DNA from: Polytrichum commune
Lineage: Eukaryota > Streptophyta > Polytrichopsida > Polytrichales > Polytrichaceae
Assembly: GCA_950295325.1 (NCBI GenBank)
Contig: OX485804.1
Location: 30,068,001 to 30,132,000, forward strand
Direction of reading: 5' to 3'
DNA: 64,000 nt
Both the position numbers and the translations under genes were made by a program. This document shows, piece after piece, positions 35,137 through 46,996 of this stretch (within the stretch, counting starts at the first letter, position 1; each line of letters starts with the position of its first letter). The notes beneath the pieces are model-generated. The model searched no databases. It was not told the DNA's origin and saw nothing but the letters and a program-made list of their open reading frames with translations.

Positions 35137-36256
35137 CAGTCCACCCTTTATAAGTGTTACTCCCTCTGTTTCAAAATAAAATTGTGGTTTCTATTTCAGT
35201 GCGGGATTAAGAACAGTGACCGGATTTGAACCACAATGCGCTTTTTAACCAAAATTGGGAGCTGCCGAAAAGTTGCCGACGTCTCTGTCATGCCCGGAGG
35301 AGGTCCGTAACGAAACCATGGTTTTATTCTGGCACGGAGTTTATGCAGAAACCATGGTTTTATTGTGAAACAGAGGGAGTACCTCTATAAGTGTTAAAAT
35401 TCCATAAGTGTTAACATTTTTTCTACTCCCTACTTGGGGAGACCACAATAACGTTAAGTGTTAAGTGTTAACTGATTGGCTACTCCCCTCTTTGTAATTT
35501 TGCCCTCTATATCTGTTAACTTATTATTATACTATATAATACCATACAATACAATATACTGTAACATAGGACATGTAATATACTATAACATACTGTAACA
35601 TACCCCCCATTTAGAAATTATTAGAGTTTAGGATATTGACTGCAAGTCCCTCCCTCGTCAACTCAGTTTACCCTAGCAGGTTGAGCCAGTCTACCAGCGT
35701 TCGAATTTATGAGAATGTTGTTTTCGAATTTCAGACTTGTAGGGCGAATCACATACCATTAGAAAGCTATCGAGGAGACGATTCCAATGGTAGTAGTTTT
35801 GTCAAATTCCGACTTCTAACGAGTGAGTTATGGTTGGCCGAAATTTGCCTTCCAAGTCTCCCACGGCAGCGGCGGCGAGTTTTGTCTGATTAATTTTGAG
35901 GGTGCTGTATTATTTTTGTGGATAGGGTTTGTGTCCTTGTGGTTTAGAGTCAGTTTGCATCTGTCTTTCAATTTAATCTAGGACAGTAGAGATGGGGAAG
36001 GCTCCAGAGTTCAGGCTTCAGAGTTCAGACCTCTATAGATGCCTTCTTCCATCCTAGAGGAGTGGAAATGGAGGAGTGAGACTCCTCAATTGTATTTTGG
36101 AACGTCATTTGGTATTATAACAATATTTTACTTGTGTTACATTTATACGTGTTATGTTTTGATTTGTTAAACTCTATATTTCTATAAGTGTTAACACTCT
36201 ATAAGTGTTAACAATATTACCACTCCCAATTGTTAACACTTACAGAGGGTGGACTG
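35137..36256. mobile_element. Tc1/mariner-type foldback element, about 1.1 kb, TA duplication
   Basis: The ends are CAGTCCACCCTTTATAAGTG and, inverted, CAGTCCACCCTCTGTAAGTG, flanked by TA on both sides (35135-35136 and 36257-36258). This resembles the CAGT...ACCTCTATAA ends of pogo-like/Emigrant MITEs of plants. The word ATAAGTGTTAA is repeated several times near both ends. A Stowaway-like MITE is nested at 35160-35379. The middle (about 35640-35895) is more GC rich and might be captured host DNA, but I do not recognise it. Confidence 0.72.
35160..35379. mobile_element. Stowaway-like MITE, 220 bp, nested
   Basis: The ends are CTCCCTCTGTTTCAAAATAA and, inverted, CTCCCTCTGTTTCACAATAA, flanked by TA at 35158-35159 and 35380-35381. 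CTCCCTC ends with a TA duplication define Stowaway elements (Tc1/mariner). It lies 23 bp inside the left end of the larger element, splitting its subterminal repeats. Confidence 0.9.
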
Positions 36257-36436
36257 TACAACCTCGATTCGGTAAACTTCATAACATTACTTAGTTCCTT
36301 GATTGCATTATGTGGGACTACGTTCCAGGGCAAGCATGATTCTCCTCTAATTCCAAGCACTCGTGATGTGTATTGTGAGGTTTTTCGACAAGTGAGTTTT
36401 CTTTAGAGATAGACCACCGTCTAGTTGCTTAGTAAT

Positions 36437-36666
36437 GCTATGCATTGTCCGGGAGATTCTTGGACATAATTGGTTAACATCCTAATGTTTCCAAAATCCC
36501 ACTAGCGACATGTTGTGATCTTTTAGGTTTCTCTTCATTGGTTTGAGACAAATCCCCTAAAATCCTCTAAACTGATAGGTAATTCTCCTAAAGTATTCAA
36601 CTTCAATTGGTTATTTCTCAAACTCAACCAGTTCATATGTAACTAACGATTGATACTCCCCATTCA
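36437..36666 (+). repeat. Dispersed repeat family E, copy 5
   Basis: Begins near TTGTCCGGGAGATTCTTGGA, as in the intronic copy (GTGTCCGGGGAGATATTGGG), and ends at GATACTCCCCATTCATCGA. Confidence 0.6.
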
Positions 36667-37045
36667 TCGATGTTACGATCTCATCCAAATTGCTTGTTTC
36701 ATATCCTAGGAGAAGTGCAAGTGTCCGTTGTATACTTTACCATTGATTTTGGCATCAAATCTTGGCCCTAAAGGGCTTACTACTCGTGGGTCTCCTCTAC
36801 GTAAGTTACGCGGGTTTCCCTAGGGCATATGCAATAGTGGATGAAATATGCAAAGGATGAGAGCGTTTCCTTTTCGGTTGGAAAATATCAATAGCCGCCG
36901 ATGTAATCATGTGCACATGTGGGGTGGCCTTTGAGAAAGATGCTTCTATTATTAGATAACCGTCATCAAGATTGACGGTTCGGCTTGTACATTTGGTGGC
37001 TAGGTTGATATTTGCCTTCCAAGATGGAGGCGCCTTCCTTCCTTA

Positions 37046-37222
37046 ACATGTTATGTAAAACGTGTTCATTAGACTAAGCCCAATTAAATACATGGTTTCC
37101 AATGACATGTTATGCAATACATGTTCGCTAGACTACGTCGAAATGAAAACATGGTTCCTAATAACATGTTATGCAATACGTGTTCGTTGGACTAAGCCAA
37201 TATGAAAATATGGTTCCTCATA
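37046..37222. repeat. Minisatellite, three units of about 59-60 bp
   Basis: Units begin ACATGTTATGTAAAACGTGT, ACATGTTATGCAATACATGT and ACATGTTATGCAATACGTGT, followed by a partial fourth. Units 2 and 3 are the closest pair. Confidence 0.8.
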
Positions 37223-39625
37223 ACATGATTTCTCAAAAACATGTTTGGAACTTTGGCGTGACATGGCATTATTCATACACCATAGTATGTTTGGTTACTA
37301 TATATAGTATGAGTCGACTTCTCCCTCAACTGATGTCCTTGTACAATCGTCCACCCTCGATTCTTGGGAGCATGAATCTTGGATCTTGTCCCATGCAATG
37401 TCAGCTATTGAGGTCATTGGCAATTGACTGACTTTCACTGCCATAGCACGTGGAAAATTGTGAACGCCGACTTTGCATTTAGAACGAGTCGGCGCATATA
37501 TTCAGATCCCGTATATTGGTTCTAGACAACATCCACTGAGATTTGGTGGGGCCACATAACAACTTGCAAAGGATGCATGATGATTTGGACCAGAATACGG
37601 TGGGTCTATGTGTACATGGTTCAATGTCGTTTTTTTCTTGAAAATCAACGTGTTTCTATAATTACACTGCCTTTGGGAGACTATGGTACTAGCATTTTGA
37701 AAGGCAAGTTATTTGGGACTCCGTTGTTTGGATCCATGTTCTCTGCTAGTGCACGTGACTAACTCAATATGATTAACGAGTGCCACCATCCTATATTGGT
37801 TGTACAAAAAGGTTCTTGGATAATAATGCATGTGTCAAATAGCAAGTCATAGTTGTTTTGGAGCTAGTGCAATTTTGGTCAATGAATAATACAAAAAAAT
37901 AAAATAGTTGTAAGCTATAATCAAGTGATGGCAAAGGCTATCATGAGTTAAGATTCATAAATTTAATCGCTTATGATGAGAAATTTATTTTGATAACGAA
38001 GAGTTGAAGTCTATACAATTTGTGAGATATACGAACAATGACAATGGACAATGGCAATAACCACTTCCTTAGAAAGCAAACATGAATGAAGAGCTTCTTT
38101 GCCCGCATGTTATTATCTCGTTTCATAGTAGGCTTTATGACACATAACTAAGAGTGTGTAATTCACACATAAAAAAACCCCACTCTTGATCTGGAGGACT
38201 ATAGGGATAACTTTGGTACACACAATAGGTAATCCAATGCTAAGAAGGCCACCTATTCTAGCTCTATTCCGTTATTTGGCAGCTTAGTTTAGAAACTCTT
38301 CAATAGTAACCACCAAAAAAGAAAAGGGAAAAAGAAAAAAGAAAAAAACACATTTTTGACAAATCAATGTTGGTGAATGTATGACAACCTAAAATGATTT
38401 AAACACGGTGTGAGATAGAAACAACATCATTTAGGGTTGTTTTACGCATGCGACCAAGGTTTTTGAGAAAATGATGTAGGATTTATTGTGGTCGTGGATG
38501 GCAGTCCAAAAATCACGACCAAGAGAAATTCACATCACTTTTTTCAAAGTCTTGGTCACATGACATATTGTAAAGCAAACTTAAACTGTAACTTTATGTT
38601 TTTGCTAAATTACAAATTTAAACTTTACTAAAATTGAAATGGATACGAACATACTTTACTAAAGTTAAATATCTATACACACTTGTAAGTTATCAAATAA
38701 AATAATTCTTCGTTGACATGGTCACCTTAATGGTCATTCTTTCGTTGATGGTTGTGAGATTTGGGTTCTTTTAGTCGCAAAACTCAAGCAACCACCGTAC
38801 ATTATTTATTTATAAACATGAAAGATTCCATGTCACTATCTCATCCATCTTTTGACATGCTCACCCTTTATCACTTTTATTTCATATGACCTTGCGTACA
38901 ACGAAATGGGATTGCCACTCATATCTCGACCAGTGACAAATTTTAGATAACGAGGGTCATGGTTATTGGTCAATATTGTAAACATACCCTCACATGTGGA
39001 CATGAATGAAAAGTGCTTTGTTAATGGGCTTACAATGATTTCATGTGTAAAATCTACATAGTTGTGATCCTTAGTGCGTGTTTGGTTGGGGGATGGGGCT
39101 AAATGGAGCACAAATAAAGTATAGACAATCTTGCTTTGGCTAGAGGGAGCATGTTTTCTTTGATAAGGTGTGAGCCGAAATTCTAAGCAAAGGTAATAAA
39201 CCCTACCAAACATTTTCATAGCTTTGAAAGCACTAGATAGCATATGAGCATAATGAGATTGGGGAGGGCCATTGTTTGGATAGGATGGAGATAATGTCTA
39301 CGTGGATGCCTCTTTGGATGCTAGTTGTGAGGATAGTGAGTGTGACCATCATTCAACATTTATTGAATTGTACATTGTTGTTCGGTATTTGAGTGTGTTT
39401 TTCCTTTTCTTTTGGGTGGTGATGGCGGACTTGTAATCTTGGCAAAAGATAAACTCATGAATCATAGGCTCAACTTTTGAGTGGTGTAGTGTGCGGTTTT
39501 CTTCCGGGAGCTGATGGTGATAATTAGGATGTCATGTTTGAGTTCAGCGAGGCATTGGCATGGCCTTGTGGTGCAAATGTAGGGGTACATCCATGGAGGG
39601 GTTGTATTCTCTAGGGGTGCCATGA
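37223..39625. other. Spacer without recognisable genes
   Basis: Frames here are short and unlike known proteins, including a 135-codon minus-strand frame at 38836-39243 with no recognisable motif. No repeat termini were found. Confidence 0.4.
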
Positions 39626-39759
39626 GACGGGTGCATGCATTCATAAATATTATACCTCGTGTTGAGGAATGCAAGAGGAGTAGCTTATATATTTGCCATA
39701 GGACGGGTGCATGCATTCATAAATATTATACCTCGTGTTGAGCTTATATATTTGCCATA
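39626..39759. repeat. Recent local tandem duplication (exact 41-bp repeats)
   Basis: The 41 bp beginning GACGGGTGCATGCATTCATA at 39626 recur without mismatch at 39702. A 19-bp piece, AGCTTATATATTTGCCATA, recurs at 39682 and 39741. The second unit lacks the middle segment. Perfect identity implies a young event. Confidence 0.85.
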
Positions 39760-41403
39760 TTGTTCCTAAGAATCCTTCATTTACCCATGGTAGATAAGTT
39801 GTTCTTACTAGAGCTCTCTTGTATTATATGCAAATATCATGAATACAATACCAATAACGACTTTGACACCTTCCGGTTCATAGGTTAGACCAAACTTACC
39901 ACTTCTAGACATATTGGGAAGATCCAATATTGGCATATCGTATTGGTAATGCTATTGGGTTTAGATTGTGTTTCCTTATGTTTCCAATAGTGTTTGTTAA
40001 CTACCCAACTTGCCCCGCTTAATCTATCCTTTATGGTTCAAGTACTTCCTCTACCAATATTTGTCACTTTCCATTGTGGGCTAGTCGGTAGCTACGCCTC
40101 TTTTCCCTCACTTGGTGCTACTTGAATCATCTTAGTTGCATCTTGTACCATATATACCAGACTTGTCTTACTAGCTTCGACTACTACTTCTTCTCTTACT
40201 TATTGTTGCCAAAAGTATTGTGAACATAAGAATAGTACATGCTCCTTCTACCAAGGCTGATTTATTCCTTAATGCATACTTGTCTAAGCCCAAAACTTCA
40301 TGCAATTACTCAATGCTTAATCCTTATAAGGCCAAGGATCGAACCACTACTCTACTACCCTTGTCACATTATTCCTTGCCTTTGATTCTTAACTCAAGAT
40401 CATACGCTTCGTAGAAGTAAGGAATATCACTCCATCCTCAAAAAAATGTTCGAGTATCCATGCAATCATTAGGATACTAGCATGAAGGCATCATGACTAC
40501 CCAATTGAGTACACACATTCCCTTACGTTAGATAGTCCTTCAACTTCAATACAAGAATCTCAACTAAGGACCCCTTACTACCAAAAACACACACTCACAC
40601 ACACAAGTGGTAACCTTTGCAAATATCCTATTCAAAATTATGTCACATTTTCAGCATTGTTCCTTCTCCTTTAAATGTTCTTCCACAACCTTACCTCAAA
40701 ACCCCCCTTCCTATATTTCTAACATCCCCTTAATTGTGGTCCTCTTCGATAGAACCTTTTCTCTTATTCTTATCCAACCCCTTATTAATTAATCCTTATC
40801 CTCTCACTACTACATTAAACTTCCTTGATAAAGGTAGTATTGTTTTAGTGTTAAGTTTGATTGTTTGGATATTGTTAAATGTTGGGAAGTGCATGTGGGA
40901 GAGGAGGTGGAGACATGTGTTAGCCTTTTGTAGTGGGCAGAGTTTGCAAAGGGGGGAGCAAGCCATATGATGTGTGTGTGTGTGTGTGTTGATTGCCCAT
41001 GTATTGGATATGTCGCAGTTCAAATTTGTATGATTTGTGCATATATGCATTGGGATGTTAACCATAAGTAGTTGGAAATGGGGTGTGGACTAGTGCATTG
41101 TTGAGCTAGTTTGTTATGTATGGATATTGGGATAGTATCGCGGTCGTAAGTTGGTGTGTGTATTCCTTATGCACTCAAGGTTTGAGATGCATGATGGGTG
41201 TGGGGTGGGAATGTTCAATGAGTATTTCAAAGTGCTAAAATGGGTTGGTATGCACTATATGCAATTGGGGGAGTGGCGGGGGTTTGCTAGCATTGAACTC
41301 GACAAGTTTATCAATGGCATCATTACCGAGTATTCCTGAGCATGTGTGGGGTCATGTGTTGTAATAGTAGTCGAATTATGGCTTGTACGAGTAGTTTGTT
41401 GGG
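39760..41403. other. Spacer with opposite base skews
   Basis: About 39850-40800 is rich in T and C on the plus strand, then about 40850-41500 is rich in G and T. A (TG)10 microsatellite lies at about 40970-40990. No gene could be supported. Confidence 0.4.
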
Positions 41404-41625
41404 ATGGGAGGAGGGTTGGTGGAGGTGGTTGTGGATAAGGTAATCGGGCTCGTATTGTCTACGAAGATATATGAGTGTGTTGTGTTGTTTTTGGTGAGGG
41501 GAAATGAAGAAGTTGACAAATTAGCCAAAAATGGCACCGAAGAACAACATATTGTGCATGCCCCCTTCCATCAAGTAGGACAACAAATGCCATACTTGCC
41601 AATAATCCTGCCAAACTCCACCTAA
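41404..41625 (+). pseudogene. Possible RNase H-type remnant of a retroelement
   Basis: The frame includes VRGNEEVDKLAKNGTEEQ. The pattern G-N-E-x-x-D-x-L-A-K-x-G is the C-terminal signature of RNase H domains found at the end of plant LINE polyproteins. Upstream residues do not give the expected domain, so at most a small relic is present. Confidence 0.35.
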
Positions 41626-44239
41626 CATGATGGTTCAGTCCTTAACCTCTAAAACTACATAGAAAAAATAATACAAAAGTACAGTCATAGCACATGCCAC
41701 AAATACAATACCTAATGTAAACAAATGGCTATTTTCCAACAATATACATCTTAAATGATCCAACCTCTTCTAGGTTGCTCGTTGGATCATCGCCCAAGGG
41801 ATGAACTCTTCATACAATGTACAAACTAATGTGAGCTTAAGAAGGGCTATCAATTGAGGCATTAATGTACATAGTAAACGTTAGGGAGAGTTTGTTTGTT
41901 CTTGTTTACATTTGTTTTTTCTCCTCTCTAGATTGTGTACATTTAGAAAGGCTATCAAGAATTTTGAAGTAAAGGGGGCCCTAAGGTTTAGAGAAATTTC
42001 TAACAATAGATGTGTTAGTTTCATCTAATTCACGTTTTCACCCATTATCGTCATATGGTGATAGTCTTCAATGAATACCTTATCCATTATTGTTAGGATT
42101 TGCATTTGTGTTCTAGGTTTTACAAACTGGAGGTCCTTGAAGCACTCACGGGGTCCCTTAAGTTGTTCTTTTTAGATTGTGGTTAAGTTATCATGTTATT
42201 GTATTTGTTTGTTTGATGCAATCATCGAGATACATACTATGGATGGAAAAAATGTTTGATAACTTTCTCATTGGAAAGTAAATTTGGATTTTATATGTAA
42301 TAAAGGCATGTTTCATTCATGATTTTGAGTTTGTATATGTGGTGAAGGCATTGATAACATTAAATTGAAAAAGCTTAGCATAAATGCACGAGTCCATTTT
42401 CTAGCTTGCCATTAGCACATATACATTTGTTTTTCGTCATTGGCTTCCCATATATAGGGGTTTGATTTCATAGTGGCACACGCATGTCATTTAGGTTTCC
42501 AATGAAGAGTTTACCCTTAGGGATCAATGATGCACAAATTACACAAGTCGATAAATTTAGATATGGAAGATAATACGACAATTATAGAGAGAGAAAAAAA
42601 CACATCCTAAAAACACAACATATATCCATTATGCAACCTTAATTTAACTTGAGAAAACAACAATTATCTCCGCTTACTATCATGCTACAAGAATAAACAC
42701 ATAAATAACTTTAGAACCAACAACCACAACAAGGCGGCATGTCACCAACCCACCCCATGACATGTTGCTTCATATTGATTAACGATGACAAATTTAGAAA
42801 TTGCGATGCATATAACACCATACCCTCATGGCTACTCCTAACCAATCATCATAATTGCTGGAAGTAGAGGGACAATCCACACACACACACACAATCAATT
42901 GTCTTAAAGACCTAAACATAACCACCCATATCATTTGCAAAATCATGAAGACCTTCTCACAAATCACCTTCAGATACTTAACACACGTCACATCTTAACA
43001 AATGTAAACTCGAGAACAAGCAAAACACATGCTAGTCCCACTTGACTAAAACACCCACTATAACCCTTAGACTAGATATATATACTACGGTCCACATATT
43101 GACAATAGGCATTAAGCCACTCCCACCCTCCCTGCCCATGTGGACATCGCATGTTAGTGTTTGTTGGCTTCAAACATGGTTGTCGATTCAACGCGTATGA
43201 TATTTAGGTGTACGGAGCTATGTAGGCATATTCTATTAGGTGTTGCCAATTGGGTGGTAGGTACCTAATCCAACAATGCCTTTGTCGCCTTGGCAAAGTG
43301 GTGGGGGTTAAAGAATCGTTTATGTAGCAGGTATGTGTGGTGGGGTATTCTAGCTGTGGTTGTATGTAGAACGAGGCAAGGGGGGGGGGAGTTTGTTTAG
43401 GCGTAGTGCGGCTTCGAGGCGATATTGGAATCTTTATACGAGGATGGGAATAATAGAGAGTGTTCGGAACTGGTGAACACATTGCATATGACAATTTGGG
43501 TTCAGTTCTAGTGAGGTATGGTGAGAATCCTGTGGGGGAAGTGTTCAAGAGTTTGTGGATTGAGGTGGGCAAGTACCTGGGTGTCGGGACGAGAGCCGAT
43601 GAAGGGGTGTCTTTTGTTAGACCAATCTTCATGGGGTTGTGTGATGATGGTGAGGGCCTTGGAGTTTGTATGTGTTGCCATTATGACCCAATGTAATGCT
43701 TCTATGACTTTTTGGGAGTACATTGGGTGGACTAGGCCTCTCCATGCTCACTATGTAGAGTATGCATTGCTATGGACGCCATAGATTGTGTCTCATGGGT
43801 GGGGTGAGTGGCAGTTGTGGAGTCCAACGGGGCATTCAAGCATGCTAGAGTAGTATGAGTGTATGAGTGAAATTGAGTCAACGAGGACTGCTAGGACGGA
43901 GGGGGGTAGGGTCAGGTGTTGTGGGTGTAGTGGGGTTGGCAGGATGGCAAGGGGTAGGTCTAATAAGGATCTTTAGGTGAGTCATGTTAGTTCAATCGCG
44001 GAATCATGGGGACGTGGGTCTGGTGTTGGGATGAGTGAAGAGTTGTGGTGTTGTTGGTATTGGTTCCAGAACCATTAGATGCATGTGACGGAACACTTAT
44101 AAAAGTAGAGCCAGCGAATGTGTGGAAGTTGGATATCATATTTCTTATGTCCGTGCATGTATGGATTGCATTTTGTAATGTTGAGGTGGGTATTTGGGAG
44201 ATGTGTGGAGTAGCGGGTGGACTTTTAGGCCTAAGAGCA
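41626..44239. other. Spacer, about 2.6 kb
   Basis: Contains a (CA)n-like run near 42878-42893, a G run near 43380 and a G+T-rich plus strand at about 43140-43980. Overlapping frames on both strands at 43204-43784 fit base skew rather than coding. No gene is supported. Confidence 0.4.
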
Positions 44240-44377
44240 TCTCCATCCCTCCATGCAACGATGCACACAAGCGCCACATCAAGGGCATAACCTAAGTCCC
44301 ACATCAATCCTCCCATGTGCCAAGCCTTTTTTATGAGGATGTTGCACGGGGCGATTATACCCCCTTACATTTCATAG

Positions 44378-44703
44378 CCACGTGCGATAAAAGTTTGCTA
44401 CCCTATATTACATGTTATAGATAATTTTTCTACATACACATAACCATTGATAATATCTTTTGTATATTTTTTTGAAATTTTTAGTCATCTTCATTTTTTT
44501 AAGTAATTTGTTTAGTTCAATGTTGTGTCATTCTAGTTAGAAACGGTATGTTTTATAAAAAAAATGAATCATCAAATTTGGTTACTAATTTTTACTATGT
44601 AATAGATACTATGTATATCTACTCATGAAAAAAAAATCATAAACTTTTGAACCATTTTGATGATGCTTTATGTAAAAAGTAGATTTTGTTTTATCGCACG
44701 TGG
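44378..44703. repeat. Inverted repeat with exact 15-bp arms (CCACGTGCGATAAAA)
   Basis: The left arm 44378-44392 and right arm 44689-44703 are exact complements around about 300 bp of AT-rich DNA. A further flank starting TAAGAGCATCTCCAT at about 44235, a common MITE start, suggests a larger non-autonomous element, but the matching right end was not found. Confidence 0.55.
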
Positions 44704-46690
44704 TGTTCAACTTGACAATGAAGTGCACCCCCGGGGGATGTTGACCTTGTCAAACCCTTGGTCCCTTTTCACTCTTGGGAAGGAGGGGGGGGGGGGGTTG
44801 GAAAATCTCCAATGAGGAGGATAGCGGAATGGTCATGAGTTTGGGGTTGGTGGTAGTGCTTGGCTAAGGGTCTATGAAGATGTGGGAGTAGCACAATTCC
44901 TCCATTTTCCATGGTCGGGTCACTTGCAGAGAGTGGATTCGGGAAGGTGGGGAAAATGGATCTAAACTTAAACCTTGAGATCCTTGTTGGATGCAAGTAT
45001 GGTATATTGGATCATGGATGTATCCTATGAAGATTCAACAAATAGAAGATTCAAATTGCACACAAACAATTTGAAATTCAAGTTCGTTTTATTTACCCCT
45101 GACTTCCCATATCCAATTTCCCTCAAATTTGTCAAGAAAATTTGACCTCAATATCAACAACCGTAATTGAAGGTCTAAAAGGTTTTATTTTGGGACAATT
45201 ATAATCATATAGAGGTTTGCAAGTTAGAGGTGACCACTCACAATCTAGATTTTAAACTTTACCTTCCAACGATAGATGTTTGATTGTCATGCAAATTTTT
45301 TTATTCGATTGGGAGTTAGTTGCACACATAGGGATCAACAAAAAAAAAAAAACATGTTCAGGATGTGTTGCCCCTGAACCGCGAAGGTGACAAATGTCAA
45401 ACATGCATTCATGGAGTTGTTTCACTGTAAACCAGTTGAGAGCACATTCCAATATTTGAATTAATCCAAAGAAAACTAGCTTTGTTGAGTCGACATTATC
45501 CACGTGATAGGACATAGCAAATGAACAAGAGGAGTACTTGAAATAGTCTAGAAATCATCCGAACTAGTGTCAAAGGGGTGAGAGTGAAATGTTAATGACT
45601 ATGCTTATGGTTGCATAGGATATCAGGGGTTAAGGTCATGAAATTGTTTCTTGAACCAATTACAACCAATTGTTTGTGGACATATCTTTAGTGAGATTAT
45701 ATGAATATAATATAATTATAAGCTCTAAAATTGAGTACTTATAACAACAATAGTTGAGGGTTGCAAGATAATCATTTTATTTTATCAAAAAATTACAACA
45801 ACAACTTAAAAGACAACGTGATATTATTTTATAGGCATTAGCCAAGAATTTTGTGATCCTCAACATTTGTGACCAACTTTCATGGTCTAATTTACTGTGC
45901 TTGCACCCAAATTATATTCACACATGGACAGTTAATGAAAAAATATTGACTTTAAGATTATTCAACCTTTGTGTGTGTGTGTGTGTGTGTGTGTGTAGGA
46001 GATAGGAGGCAAAGTGTAACAATGTACGAAACTATGCACATAACAAAACAAACCTATCATTTGTTCATTCCGACATGAATGTGAACCCATTAACCTACCA
46101 TGTTCAAGAGTCCTCTTGATATAGGATAGGGTTTAGTGCCTAGTACACATAAGGAAACCTATCATTGAAATGTGGTTACCTTTAGCTTTTATGCCAATGG
46201 TGCTCCACTTTGTCTTGGATGTCCAACCAAATGAAACCCTTGTTCAAGAATGAGTGCTCTTGCTTTGGTCTTTGAGGTCAAAAGTTTAGCACCGATCCGA
46301 GGCACATGCTCACCGACACCTTAATATTCTATTTTATACACGGTCACGTAGTGTGAAGGTGTGAGGAGCAACTCACTCTTCTCAAATTCATGCTAAATGT
46401 TGCAATGGATAAACTCATAGTGATAGTAGAGGTAACTTACGTAAGTATCCATGTCCTTATTATAGCCAACTCGAAGGCCAATAGCAACAATTCTTGAGCC
46501 CAAACTCAACCCTAGTGTGCAATGGTCCTTAAACACACCAAAACCCAAGCATTGCTCTCCTTAACCCCACCAATGAATATCTAAACAATGGCCATACATA
46601 TCGTGAATGAAGGTGATAGAGATAGAGGGAGATGATGCCAATGATAGGTTAGTGTGAATGGTAAACGCTTAATCCTTGAGCTTAGACTTG
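44704..46690. other. Spacer with simple repeats
   Basis: A run of about 12 G lies near 44787 and (GT)13 at about 45971-45996. No gene or defined mobile element. Confidence 0.4.
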
Positions 46691-46996
46691 GGGCCAGTTC
46701 ACACGAGGTCCCAAGTCCCAACATGGAGGCAACGTCCCAATTGTTGAACCTTTAGAAACCATTAACATATGGTCAATTATCATTAAAAACATATCTTGAT
46801 GATTTGATGCAAAATATTCGCAAGATTTGTGTTAAGAGTTGGGCTGAGCAAAAAGCTCGACCCAACTATCAACACAAGTCCCAAGCCTAACCTCCAAAAA
46901 GTGATGTCATGTAGGCATCCTTGTCGTAATCGAGGCTTGGGACTTGGGACCCCGTGTGAAGTGGTGAGTCCTAGCTTCCATGCTCTCAACCGGCCC
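46691..46996 (+). mobile_element. Tourist-like MITE, family B, copy 2
   Basis: Left end GGGCCAGTTCACACGAGGTC. Near the right side GGGACTTGGGACCCCGTGTG is its inverse. The element ends with GGCCC followed by TTA (left flank TTG). The interior aligns with copy 1 at 9990-10399, sharing the words AGTTGG...GACCCAACT..CAACACAAGTCC. Confidence 0.62.

Noticed and set aside
37046-37222. CRISPR-like regularly spaced repeat
   Set aside because: Whole 60-bp units repeat without unique spacers, in a plant nuclear context; it is a minisatellite.
43204-43784. Overlapping frames on both strands suggesting a LINE or gene
   Set aside because: They reflect strong G+T skew; no reverse transcriptase or endonuclease motif is visible.
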